Shown here: positions 57,499 to 64,000 of the stretch, piece after piece
Layout of the letters: each line of letters begins with the position of its first letter
Numbering within the stretch: position 1 is the stretch's first letter
Assembly: GCF_019175345.1 (NCBI RefSeq)
Contig: NZ_CP077717.1
Location: forward strand, 248,001 to 312,000
Length of the DNA stretch: 64,000 nucleotides
From: Saccharolobus shibatae B12
GTDB lineage: Archaea > Thermoproteota > Thermoprotei_A > Sulfolobales > Sulfolobaceae
Direction of reading: 5' to 3'
Notes under the pieces: model-generated
The model's input: the letters and a program-made list of their open reading frames with translations, nothing else
Databases searched by the model: none
Told to the model about the DNA's origin: nothing
Made by a program: the position numbers and the translations under genes

Positions 57499-58863
57499 TT
57501 ATACAAAAACGTATGTATTGTAACCTTGTTCCGGTATGTAATATATTTGGGGATAGTTGGTTTTACTAATTCCGTTAGGCCAATACCATAGTATTCCAGG
57601 GAGTGTAGGAGAAGGTGGATAGCTTGGATACACAAAATACCAATAACCTATTGCATACAATAAATTATTAGAGTGGACTATAGTCCAATTGTAATTATAA
57701 GTATTGTTGTATAGCGGACCATTCTTGAATATTGTACTCGAAACGTTATAGAAGTTAGTTAAACCATTCACATTTTGCAAGGTTACAAAATAAGCTTGAG
57801 ATATTACAACAGTTTTTGATGACGAGCCAAACTTCACTGTTGATATGTATCCATTAGATTCTGTAATTCCTAATATACTATTGTTAAGCGGTTTTTGGCT
57901 GCTCAAATTATAAATTGTAAAGTTAACCTCTTGTGACAATTTTGCTTGACTTCCGAGACTAAAGTTAATGAAATACCAATAGTTCGGAGAAAGCGTTATC
58001 AGATAGGTTTGACCTATATATTTATTACTGGTAAGATCGTAGGTCCCAACGTATAACTTATTCCCAATAACCCAAGCTAAAATTGAGAAATTTTCATTAT
58101 TAGTAGGTGTAATAGTTAAGTTAAAAAGATAAGTCGTGGTAGGCGCATTAGGCATAAGCTGGAACCATAGTCCAAAGCCCAATGCAGTCTGGCTTGTTAC
58201 TTGATGCGGAGGTTTAAAATTAGTGTTTTTAGAATTTCCCACATATTTTCCACTCCCAGATAATACATAAACTCCTATTCCAGCATTTGATGGGTTCAGG
58301 TAAGTGTAATCTAACCTATACCACTTACCTTGATAATAGTACAATATCCATAACATAATTATTTGGCCATTCGAGACTTTAGCCGATAATATATAACTCC
58401 GATTTGAGGTCAAATTATAGGCATAAAAACCATTAATTTTGGCAATTAATTGGCTCTGTTGGGGCAAGTATACATTATTACTAAAAATAAAAAAGTTAGT
58501 ATTTAATGTAGTATAACCGTTAGGGGTAGAAGAGAGAATAATTGCATTTTGATTGTTGTTAGGAATAATGTAAAACGGGTTGACTAGAGGTGAAGCAACG
58601 AAAGGTATAACAGTCACATACTTAGTAGGTGAGTTAATCCATATTAAGTAACTAACATTAAAGTAATTATAACTAGGTGGTAAACCTTTAAACGAAACTT
58701 GTGAAACTGTCACTTGAACAATTTTAGAAATACCTATCACATTCTCCTCTTGTACGAATGTAAGACCTTGAACTGAAAAGAATTCTGAGTATATTGCAAA
58801 CGCAGAGAGAGCGATTATAACAGTAACGATTATTATCAATAAATTCGTAACCGAACTAGGCAT
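57499..58863 (-). CDS. Large pilin-like surface protein with LamG-like domain
   Basis: A 454-residue exported protein. One N-terminal membrane helix (VTNLLIIIVTVIIALSAFAIY) without a basic KA cleavage motif. Residues 60-220 include IIMLWILYYYQGKWYRLDY, which parallels VVWVLYNSNGYWFRIAY of the protein at 58919, so these two are paralogues. Residues 230-400 form a jelly-roll-like LamG/concanavalin region (ALGFGLWFQLMPNAP; NYWYFINFSLGSQAK). Many sequons. Start 58863 fits the shared TATA element; an in-frame ATG at 58947 is beyond it. Probably an adhesin or decorated fibre subunit. Confidence 0.6.
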   Translation of the reverse strand: MPSSVTNLLIIIVTVIIALSAFAIYSEFFSVQGLTFVQEENVIGISKIVQVTVSQVSFKGLPPSYNYFNVSYLIWINSPTKYVTVIPFVASPLVNPFYIIPNNNQNAIILSSTPNGYTTLNTNFFIFSNNVYLPQQSQLIAKINGFYAYNLTSNRSYILSAKVSNGQIIMLWILYYYQGKWYRLDYTYLNPSNAGIGVYVLSGSGKYVGNSKNTNFKPPHQVTSQTALGFGLWFQLMPNAPTTTYLFNLTITPTNNENFSILAWVIGNKLYVGTYDLTSNKYIGQTYLITLSPNYWYFINFSLGSQAKLSQEVNFTIYNLSSQKPLNNSILGITESNGYISTVKFGSSSKTVVISQAYFVTLQNVNGLTNFYNVSSTIFKNGPLYNNTYNYNWTIVHSNNLLYAIGYWYFVYPSYPPSPTLPGILWYWPNGISKTNYPQIYYIPEQGYNTYVFV

Positions 58864-58883
58864 ATATAGAATATTAAACAAGG

Positions 58884-58895
58884 ATTTATATATAA
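58884..58895. promoter_or_regulatory. Shared TATA element between divergent surface genes
   Basis: ATTTATATATAA is nearly palindromic. It is centred about 26 nt from the ATG at 58863 (minus strand) and 29 nt from the ATG at 58919 (plus strand), the spacing of leaderless archaeal promoters in both directions. The two gene starts are only 55 bp apart. Confidence 0.65.
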
Positions 58896-58918
58896 GTTTT
58901 TCTAAATGAAGATTAGAG

Positions 58919-59482
58919 ATGCCTTCAGAAGTTATAGAGGAGTTCATTATAATTATTGCTGTGGTTCTAATAGGATTAGTATTATTTGGTTTTGCTACCG
59001 CCTATTTCATACCTCACGAGCTATTTAGTCTAGCTCAACAACAGGCCAACTCTATATCCTCGTCAACGACAATATCTGTTGGACCATTAATAATTGGTTC
59101 ATCAGGTGCAAGCACAGTAATCGAGGCATATAATCCAGCAATATCTGGGAACGTTACTTTAATAGTCTTCCCAGAACCTTCATATTTACAGCAAGATGTA
59201 GGATTAGTAACACCTCAGTCACCTCCGCAGTTTTCAGTTTATTTATCAAATGGTAACTTAGCTAAAAGTTTTACAATAAGTTTACCAATATATGATGTAA
59301 ATGGTAGAATAACTTACGATTCTCAAATAACAGCATATACAGTGCCATTTAATACTCCAGTCACGGTAGTGGTGAATGGAGTAAGCGGGAGTAACTATAT
59401 TTTAGTAGTTTGGGTATTATATAACTCAAATGGTTATTGGTTTAGAATAGCATATACCTTTACGGGGGTACCTTCAACATGA
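58919..59482 (+). CDS. Pilin/stator-like surface protein (187 aa)
   Basis: A 187-residue protein with one N-terminal helix (MPSEVIEEFIIIIAVVLIGL, no basic cleavage motif, reminiscent of ArlF/ArlG N-termini) and a beta-sandwich-like exterior. The C-terminus (YILVVWVLYNSNGYWFRIAY) is shared with the divergent protein at 57499. It is followed by a pilin-like gene with 4 bp overlap, so it starts an operon of four. Confidence 0.6.
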   Translation: MPSEVIEEFIIIIAVVLIGLVLFGFATAYFIPHELFSLAQQQANSISSSTTISVGPLIIGSSGASTVIEAYNPAISGNVTLIVFPEPSYLQQDVGLVTPQSPPQFSVYLSNGNLAKSFTISLPIYDVNGRITYDSQITAYTVPFNTPVTVVVNGVSGSNYILVVWVLYNSNGYWFRIAYTFTGVPST

Positions 59483-61137
59483 GGAAAGCACTATCTTCGG
59501 CAATATTCTTAATAGTCATGTTCATAATTCTCCTCTCAGTGTTGATACCAGCTTTACTGATATTTAACTCAACTCCAATATATTCAAGTCAAGGGCAGAT
59601 TGCCGGTACTGGTTATCAACAACTTCAGAAAAATGAAGAAAATCAAGTATTCAGAGGAAATCCCAATATCTATTACAATTCCTCCTTAATACCTTATATC
59701 GAATTTTTATATAACTCAATACCGTATCCATTTAATATAACGCAAATTTATTATTTTAATGGCAGTACATGGGTTCCAGCTCTTAAAAACTCAATCATAG
59801 TTGATGGAAATCAGAACATTTATTTACCACGAGTTGCATTTAATCAGCCCATCTTAATAGTATCTTCTCAGGCTAATTTCTATTTTCTAAATCCAAACAC
59901 TTCAGCTACCACAATTACCATATCGGGGCCTGCAAGTAAGGTTCCAGTTTATGTTAATGCGTTTGCGATAAATGGGAGCAAGGTAATTCCAGTAGGCATT
60001 CAGATGGTTTTAGGGGCGAATCAATCATTTTTAACTCCGCAAGTCTATTATCTAAATCCCGGGACTTATTCAATTAGTGATAAGAACGGTTCTACCATAT
60101 TCTTACAAGGTTATGGTTTGACCGCTACATTCCAGAACTGGACTCTAATAGGATATGGGAATTTAGATTCACCTTCTAAACTTTCAACCACTTTTACTGC
60201 AACCGGACCTCTAGTTTTAACTGCGATATATAAGGTACAATTACAGAGATTTACAGTAGTGATAAATACCAGTAATTTACCATTAGGAAATATTATAAAT
60301 CAGAATAATAATCAAGTTACCTTAACCTCACTTAACAAGACAATACCAGTATTAATAGATAATAGACAGTACTATATAAATTCTACTGGATTAAAATTGC
60401 AATTAACTTACGGTTATCATATAATACAATTTCCCTTATATTATAATATAACCTTCAACTATACCTCGAGCGCCTATACAAGCGCTTATAACGTTATGCC
60501 AATTAAGAATGGTATATCCATGCAGTCTAATCAGAATGGAAAAGTAACGATACAAGATGGTCAAATAAATTGTTATCAGTTCGCAAGTTTATCAACAAAC
60601 ACTAGTAGTATAAGTATAATCAACAGTTATACAGTCTTCGTCAATGGTAATGGCAAAATTACTGGTAATTACCAACTAAATCAAACATATTACTTAGTGA
60701 TTGTGGAAAATTACTTCTACTTTCCTTCAGATATTTGGGCTTCACACAATTCTACTCCAGTTAATATAAGTATAGCGGGACAACTACTTAAAGTTAAAGT
60801 TTTGGGAACAAATCAAGTTATTACACTCGGTAACATTAAAAACTACGTTCCAGAAAAGATATATTTCAAGAGTGGAACGAAATTGGAAATTACTTTAGAC
60901 TATTTGCAAGAGTTAAGCGGGAACTTCACAATTTTTAATGTCACAAGTCATAGTAGTACAAATTATACTGGTCTGTTATCTAGTCTGCAGAATGTGATTA
61001 TCTATAATGTAACGTATCCTAATGGTTATCCGTACTCTCCTCAAAGTCAAAGTGGGGATTACGGTATAATATACATAAATTCTTCCCTTATCATAATTAA
61101 TTACGAGGAATGGAAATACGGTGGGAATAATGGTTAA
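59479..61137 (+). CDS. Pilin-like protein with class III signal peptide (552 aa)
   Basis: Begins MRKALSSAIFLIVMFIILL: the KA/LS site fits the PibD (archaeal type III signal peptidase) consensus, so the N-terminus is processed like a type IV pilin. The rest, over 500 residues, is beta-rich and external, with many sequons. PNIYYNSSLIPY and PILIVSSQANFYFLNPNTS are paralleled in the protein at 61130, showing they are paralogues. Much longer than usual Sulfolobus pilins (about 140 residues). Overlaps the upstream gene by 4 bp and the next by 8 bp. Confidence 0.65.
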   Translation: MRKALSSAIFLIVMFIILLSVLIPALLIFNSTPIYSSQGQIAGTGYQQLQKNEENQVFRGNPNIYYNSSLIPYIEFLYNSIPYPFNITQIYYFNGSTWVPALKNSIIVDGNQNIYLPRVAFNQPILIVSSQANFYFLNPNTSATTITISGPASKVPVYVNAFAINGSKVIPVGIQMVLGANQSFLTPQVYYLNPGTYSISDKNGSTIFLQGYGLTATFQNWTLIGYGNLDSPSKLSTTFTATGPLVLTAIYKVQLQRFTVVINTSNLPLGNIINQNNNQVTLTSLNKTIPVLIDNRQYYINSTGLKLQLTYGYHIIQFPLYYNITFNYTSSAYTSAYNVMPIKNGISMQSNQNGKVTIQDGQINCYQFASLSTNTSSISIINSYTVFVNGNGKITGNYQLNQTYYLVIVENYFYFPSDIWASHNSTPVNISIAGQLLKVKVLGTNQVITLGNIKNYVPEKIYFKSGTKLEITLDYLQELSGNFTIFNVTSHSSTNYTGLLSSLQNVIIYNVTYPNGYPYSPQSQSGDYGIIYINSSLIIINYEEWKYGGNNG

Positions 61138-62551
61138 GAGTAAGGCCCTCTCTAACGTAATATCCGTTATTATCCTCATATTTGTTATTCTATTAGTCTT
61201 CATACCATTTTTATATTATTTAAACAGTACTTCGCAGAGTAATACTGTTACAAGTTCTATAGTTAACAATTACGTCTATCTAAAAAACCTTCAAATTTCA
61301 CAAGTAACTACTGGCCATCCATCTTTATACTATAACGGTAGTTCAATTTACGCAGTGTATTCTAATCGAACTTTTGTACCCCCCTCAAATTTGACAATAG
61401 TAGGTATTCTATATCTCAATACAAACGGAATATGGGTAAATGTAACTTCAATTAATTATCCTCTAGTAGTATCAAAAGGCCAAGTTATTAGTTTACCTAG
61501 CTATATTCAAGGTAGACCAATCATTATAGTCACATCATTAGGTAATATATTCTTCTTGGAACCTGGATCATCAATAGGTCTCTTTGCGACTGCGAGTAAA
61601 GGAGGAGTAGAGGTTTTGACTCAAATATATATCTCAAGTAAACCATTATCAGTATCTACTAACGTTACTACGAATATATATGGTACCTATAAGAATTTCG
61701 CTACTCCAATTGCGTTCTCGAACCAGTCTGGGACTTTTGTAGCTAGATTGCCTCAGTACGTGTTTTATCAGAGCTCTAAGGGGCAGATTATAACTGGTGT
61801 ATTTCATAATTGGATAGTATTAGGAATGGCCCAAGTCAACTCAACTATTAGTCAAGGAATTAAGGTTACGTTAGAAGGACAACCTTTAGTACTAATAGGC
61901 AACTATAGTTTACTAACCAGCAATGTGAGCTTGAATTTACAAGTTAACAGTGATAATAATATAAATAGTAATATTGCTATAGAGGTTTCAGTTAATGGCG
62001 TGAATTATAATTTACAAGGGACTAGCACGATTACTGTACCAGCGGGATATGTTAATATAACTATTTTTACTTTACAGGCTAATGATACTACACAACAATC
62101 TAATGGTATAATACGACATTATATGTATTCATATTCAATATACAACGGGAATGTGTATAGAGGAACATCTTTTTTAATATTTGTACCCCCCGGAAGCTCA
62201 AATCCTACAGTATATTTAAACTATAAAAATGATTATAACTATTACAAGGTCTACATGAAAGATTATAATTATTTAAATAATCAAGTTTGTTTAATCCTTA
62301 ACAGTACAGTATATAACTATAATAATAGTTATTGGATAATTGGAGGTAGCTATACTTTTAATCTCAATGGAACATATTCCTATAATGGACAAATGGTAAT
62401 ATTCCATAGTGCACAGATGGTAATATTCAAGTACTCTAATGGAACTTCCTTTACTTACACATTTCCTAATATTCCATCCTATGTTATAATTAATCAACCA
62501 ATGAATATAACGGTTAGCTACAATATAATAGAAAATTGGGAACAATTGTAG
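61130..62551 (+). CDS. Pilin-like protein with class III signal peptide (473 aa)
   Basis: From the ATG at 61130 (SD-like GGTGG five bases upstream): MVKSKALSNVISVIILIFV with a KA/LS PibD-type site followed by a hydrophobic helix. The exterior has PSLYYNGSSIYAVY and PIIIVTSLGNIFFLEPGSS, both paralogous to segments in the preceding protein, then beta-rich repeats with many sequons. An in-frame GTG at 61121 is less likely. Probably a subunit or tip adhesin of a surface fibre. Confidence 0.65.
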   Translation: MVKSKALSNVISVIILIFVILLVFIPFLYYLNSTSQSNTVTSSIVNNYVYLKNLQISQVTTGHPSLYYNGSSIYAVYSNRTFVPPSNLTIVGILYLNTNGIWVNVTSINYPLVVSKGQVISLPSYIQGRPIIIVTSLGNIFFLEPGSSIGLFATASKGGVEVLTQIYISSKPLSVSTNVTTNIYGTYKNFATPIAFSNQSGTFVARLPQYVFYQSSKGQIITGVFHNWIVLGMAQVNSTISQGIKVTLEGQPLVLIGNYSLLTSNVSLNLQVNSDNNINSNIAIEVSVNGVNYNLQGTSTITVPAGYVNITIFTLQANDTTQQSNGIIRHYMYSYSIYNGNVYRGTSFLIFVPPGSSNPTVYLNYKNDYNYYKVYMKDYNYLNNQVCLILNSTVYNYNNSYWIIGGSYTFNLNGTYSYNGQMVIFHSAQMVIFKYSNGTSFTYTFPNIPSYVIINQPMNITVSYNIIENWEQL

Positions 62552-62560
62552 TGATTAGCC

Positions 62561-63064
62561 ATGAGGAAGGCTCAATCAGAATATATCGGTTTCATTATTG
62601 CTATAATAATAATAGTATTAATACTAGTTCCCTTGTTTTATATACTTAGCAACTACTCTGTACCTTCAGTCAAACAACTAGACTATGTTCAAGTTCTAAA
62701 GAACCAGATAAATGGTGGTGGAATTCTAATATTTTTCAATTCTACTTATCCAAAAAGTTCCTCAGGTTCAGTTTGGGCTAATTCTACTCTCATTGTATTA
62801 AGGGGGAGTAGTAATTACACTCTAACGGGTGTCTATTATATGAAAGGTAGTGTAATTTATAATGTTACCTCTAAAGTAATACCATTTATAATAACTAATG
62901 GGCAAGCACAGTCCCTTAATAGCAAGCACCTTCCACAGCCTCTTATTTATAATTTCTCATTACCAGGTTACGTATGGAACTATTCTGTTGTCCTCCAAAT
63001 TAGTGGTTATAACGTTACAGTGTTTGCCCAAGCTTACCCTAATGAGACAGCCTTCACTAGCTAG
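62561..63064 (+). CDS. Pilin-like protein with class III signal peptide (167 aa)
   Basis: Begins MRKAQSEYIGFIIAIIIIV; KA/QS is an accepted variant of the PibD site. At 167 residues it has typical pilin length, so it could be the major subunit, with the larger neighbours as minor or tip components. Sequons are present (NSTY, NSTL, NYTL, NVTS, NFSL, NYSV). It is 9 nt after the previous gene, making a four-gene operon. No assembly ATPase or platform gene is in the window. Confidence 0.65.
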   Translation: MRKAQSEYIGFIIAIIIIVLILVPLFYILSNYSVPSVKQLDYVQVLKNQINGGGILIFFNSTYPKSSSGSVWANSTLIVLRGSSNYTLTGVYYMKGSVIYNVTSKVIPFIITNGQAQSLNSKHLPQPLIYNFSLPGYVWNYSVVLQISGYNVTVFAQAYPNETAFTS

Positions 63065-63542
63065 ACCATTTTGCACCTCTTTTCCTCACCATAAATACTC
63101 TATCGAACTCTATGAGTTTCTCTCCTTTTTGGTTATATCCATATGATCTTATCTTGACTATTCCAAAACCGGGTCTACTCTTAGATTCCCTAACCTCAAT
63201 GACCTCAGCCTCAGCGTAAATAGTATCACCAGAAAATACCGGGTGTAAAAACTTAACGTTTTCTATTCCCAGCATAAACCCATTTTGACTGGTCTGCTCA
63301 ACTAATAGTCCAGCTACAATTGTAAGTGTTAGGAAGCCATTAACCACTAGCCTACCATTAAACGGTTCACCTGGAAAATATTTTTCTGTGTAGTCCTTAT
63401 TGAAGTGAATCTGATTAGAATTATTTGTTAAAAGTGTAAACCAAATATTATCAACATCCGTTATTGTTCTCCCAACTTTGCTTTTGAACTTTTGACCAAC
63501 TTTAAAATCCTCGAAGAATGGTCCACTCTCTTCTTGGCTCAT
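63057..63542 (-). CDS. MaoC-like acyl dehydratase
   Basis: A 161-residue hot-dog-fold protein. GPFFEDFKVGQKFKSKVGRT at the N-terminus, then NSNQIHFNKDYTEKYFPGEPF, RLVVNGFLTLTIVAGLL, and GIENVKFLHPVFSGDTIYAEAEV. In typical (R)-hydratases a D…H pair is used; here the equivalents read N (HFNK) and N (VVNG), so the activity may be weak, different or of the mesaconyl/methylmalyl-CoA type. The ATG at 63542 is preferred, with a TATA-like element about 26 nt upstream. Convergent with the pilin operon (8 bp overlap). Confidence 0.8.
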   Translation of the reverse strand: MSQEESGPFFEDFKVGQKFKSKVGRTITDVDNIWFTLLTNNSNQIHFNKDYTEKYFPGEPFNGRLVVNGFLTLTIVAGLLVEQTSQNGFMLGIENVKFLHPVFSGDTIYAEAEVIEVRESKSRPGFGIVKIRSYGYNQKGEKLIEFDRVFMVRKRGAKWSS

Positions 63543-63631
63543 AATTATAAGAACCAATTTAAGCTTTTAAGCATTTTAATGTATAGAGAGGGAGAATCCT
63601 ACAGTGTGAATAAATTAGGTTTGTTAGCTCT

Positions 63632-63706
63632 ACGCTCAAGAGGTATGATACTTGTATCCCAGTCAAGTCTGTGTTACTCAGCTCTGATTAATATGTTTTA
63701 TATAAG
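63632..63706 (+). repeat. Dispersed 75-bp repeat, copy B
   Basis: Related to 34063-34138: ACGCTCAAG at the start, CCCAGTCAAGTCTGTGT in the middle, and TCTGATTAATATGTTTTATA at the end, in the same order and spacing with one base length difference. Divergence is strongest in the first third, so the conserved 3' part may carry the function. Confidence 0.5.
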
Positions 63707-63889
63707 AGGTGTAGCAACATGGAGCTTTAACTGCTTTATGGACTTATTGAATTTTCCAGTGTATTCAAGGACTGTCGCTAATGTAAATTGCGTACTTATA
63801 CATTAGTTGGGAACGGGTATGATTGTAGATTAATAGAAAAATATCCAATGGATCAACAAGGCACTTCTTAATCTATCTTAACTAAATAG

Positions 63890-63897
63890 TTATATAA
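63890..63897 (+). promoter_or_regulatory. TATA box of the terminal gene
   Basis: TTATATAA is centred about 25 nt before the ATG at 63919. Confidence 0.55.
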
Positions 63898-63918
63898 CAC
63901 CTCATAATATATAGAGTT

Positions 63919-64000
63919 ATGGAGAGTGAGGTTAGAAAACTACTGGATAAGGCGGAAAAACTAGTAGATGAATGTGTTAATTGTTCATCTAAGGATTGCG
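63919..64000 (+). CDS. Truncated hypothetical gene (N-terminus only)
   Basis: ATG at 63919 with a TATA box at leaderless distance. The visible 27 residues (MESEVRKLLDKAEKLVDECV, then NCSSKDC) form a charged helix followed by closely spaced Cys, possibly a metal site. The rest is outside the window, so no family can be given. Confidence 0.5.
   Translation, partial: MESEVRKLLDKAEKLVDECVNCSSKDC

Larger units (their letters stand above)
63543..63918. other. Intergenic region with repeat copy B
   Basis: A gene-free stretch of 376 bp between the MaoC-like gene and the last gene. It holds the dispersed repeat at 63632-63706 and the promoter of the gene at 63919. A frame crossing it (63492-63806) runs antisense to the MaoC-like gene and is not accepted. 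Confidence 0.5.

Noticed and set aside
63492-63806. 104-codon forward frame over the dispersed repeat
   Set aside because: Its first part is antisense to the MaoC-like gene and the rest has poor coding composition; the sequence is better explained by repeat copy B.

Overview
The window reads as chromosomal DNA of a thermoacidophilic crenarchaeon of the Sulfolobales, most likely Saccharolobus (Sulfolobus) solfataricus or S. islandicus. Reasons: AT-rich DNA with short intergenic gaps; many genes with an archaeal TATA box about 25 nt before the start codon and no room for a leader; the gnaD-kdgA-kdgK-gapN cluster of the branched Entner-Doudoroff (ED) pathway; crenarchaeal families (DUF1286, DUF981, CedA-like protein, KA/S pilin signal peptides); an IS6-type insertion sequence and decayed IS200/IS605- and IS607-type remnants. 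I see no rRNA, tRNA or CRISPR array. Assignments rest on reading motifs and family resemblance; no database search was run.

Region by region. 1-3.6 kb: a partial CBS-domain gene, a decayed tnpB tail that overlaps a strongly structured stretch, a frameshifted small gene, a RelE-like toxin, a DUF1286 membrane protein and an IS6-family transposase. 3.6-14.6 kb: central carbon metabolism: glucose dehydrogenase, acetyl-CoA synthetase, CLC chloride channel, a small molybdopterin oxidoreductase, then gluconate dehydratase, KDG aldolase, KDG kinase and non-phosphorylating GAPDH. Together these take glucose through gluconate and KDG to glyceraldehyde (or its phosphate), pyruvate and 3-phosphoglycerate. 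14.6-28.7 kb: cation exchanger, a larger Mo/Fe-S oxidoreductase, two APC permeases, a hydroxyacid dehydrogenase, a USP protein, a membrane-anchored Ser/Thr kinase divergent from an exported protein, and an MFS transporter. 28.7-36 kb: a gene-poor accessory stretch with IS debris, a stand-alone ATP-cone protein, VapBC, orphan genes and hairpins, followed by an exported glycoprotein-like gene with an HxlR regulator.

36-48 kb: CBS protein, TrmO, an ABC exporter, NUDIX hydrolase, two orphan genes, then a GlcE/GlcD/GlcF-like oxidase set convergent with a lipoylation cluster (lipoyl synthase, two lipoate ligase-type proteins and a free-standing lipoyl domain), and WrbA. 48-57.5 kb: DUF981 protein, three MFS transporters, an NDH-2-like flavoprotein, a probable CedA DNA-import membrane protein, acyl-CoA dehydrogenase and a class III CoA-transferase. 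57.5-63.1 kb: a five-gene divergent cluster of large pilin-like surface proteins, three with class III (PibD-type) signal peptides and one with a LamG-like domain, driven from one short divergent region with a near-symmetrical TATA element. The window closes with a MaoC-like hydratase, a second copy of a 75-bp dispersed repeat and a truncated gene.

The most promising under-described items are the pilin-like cluster with no visible assembly ATPase, the isolated CedA candidate, the lipoylation cluster beside the GlcDEF-like oxidase, the kinase/exported-protein pair, and the structured repeats in the gene-poor stretches.
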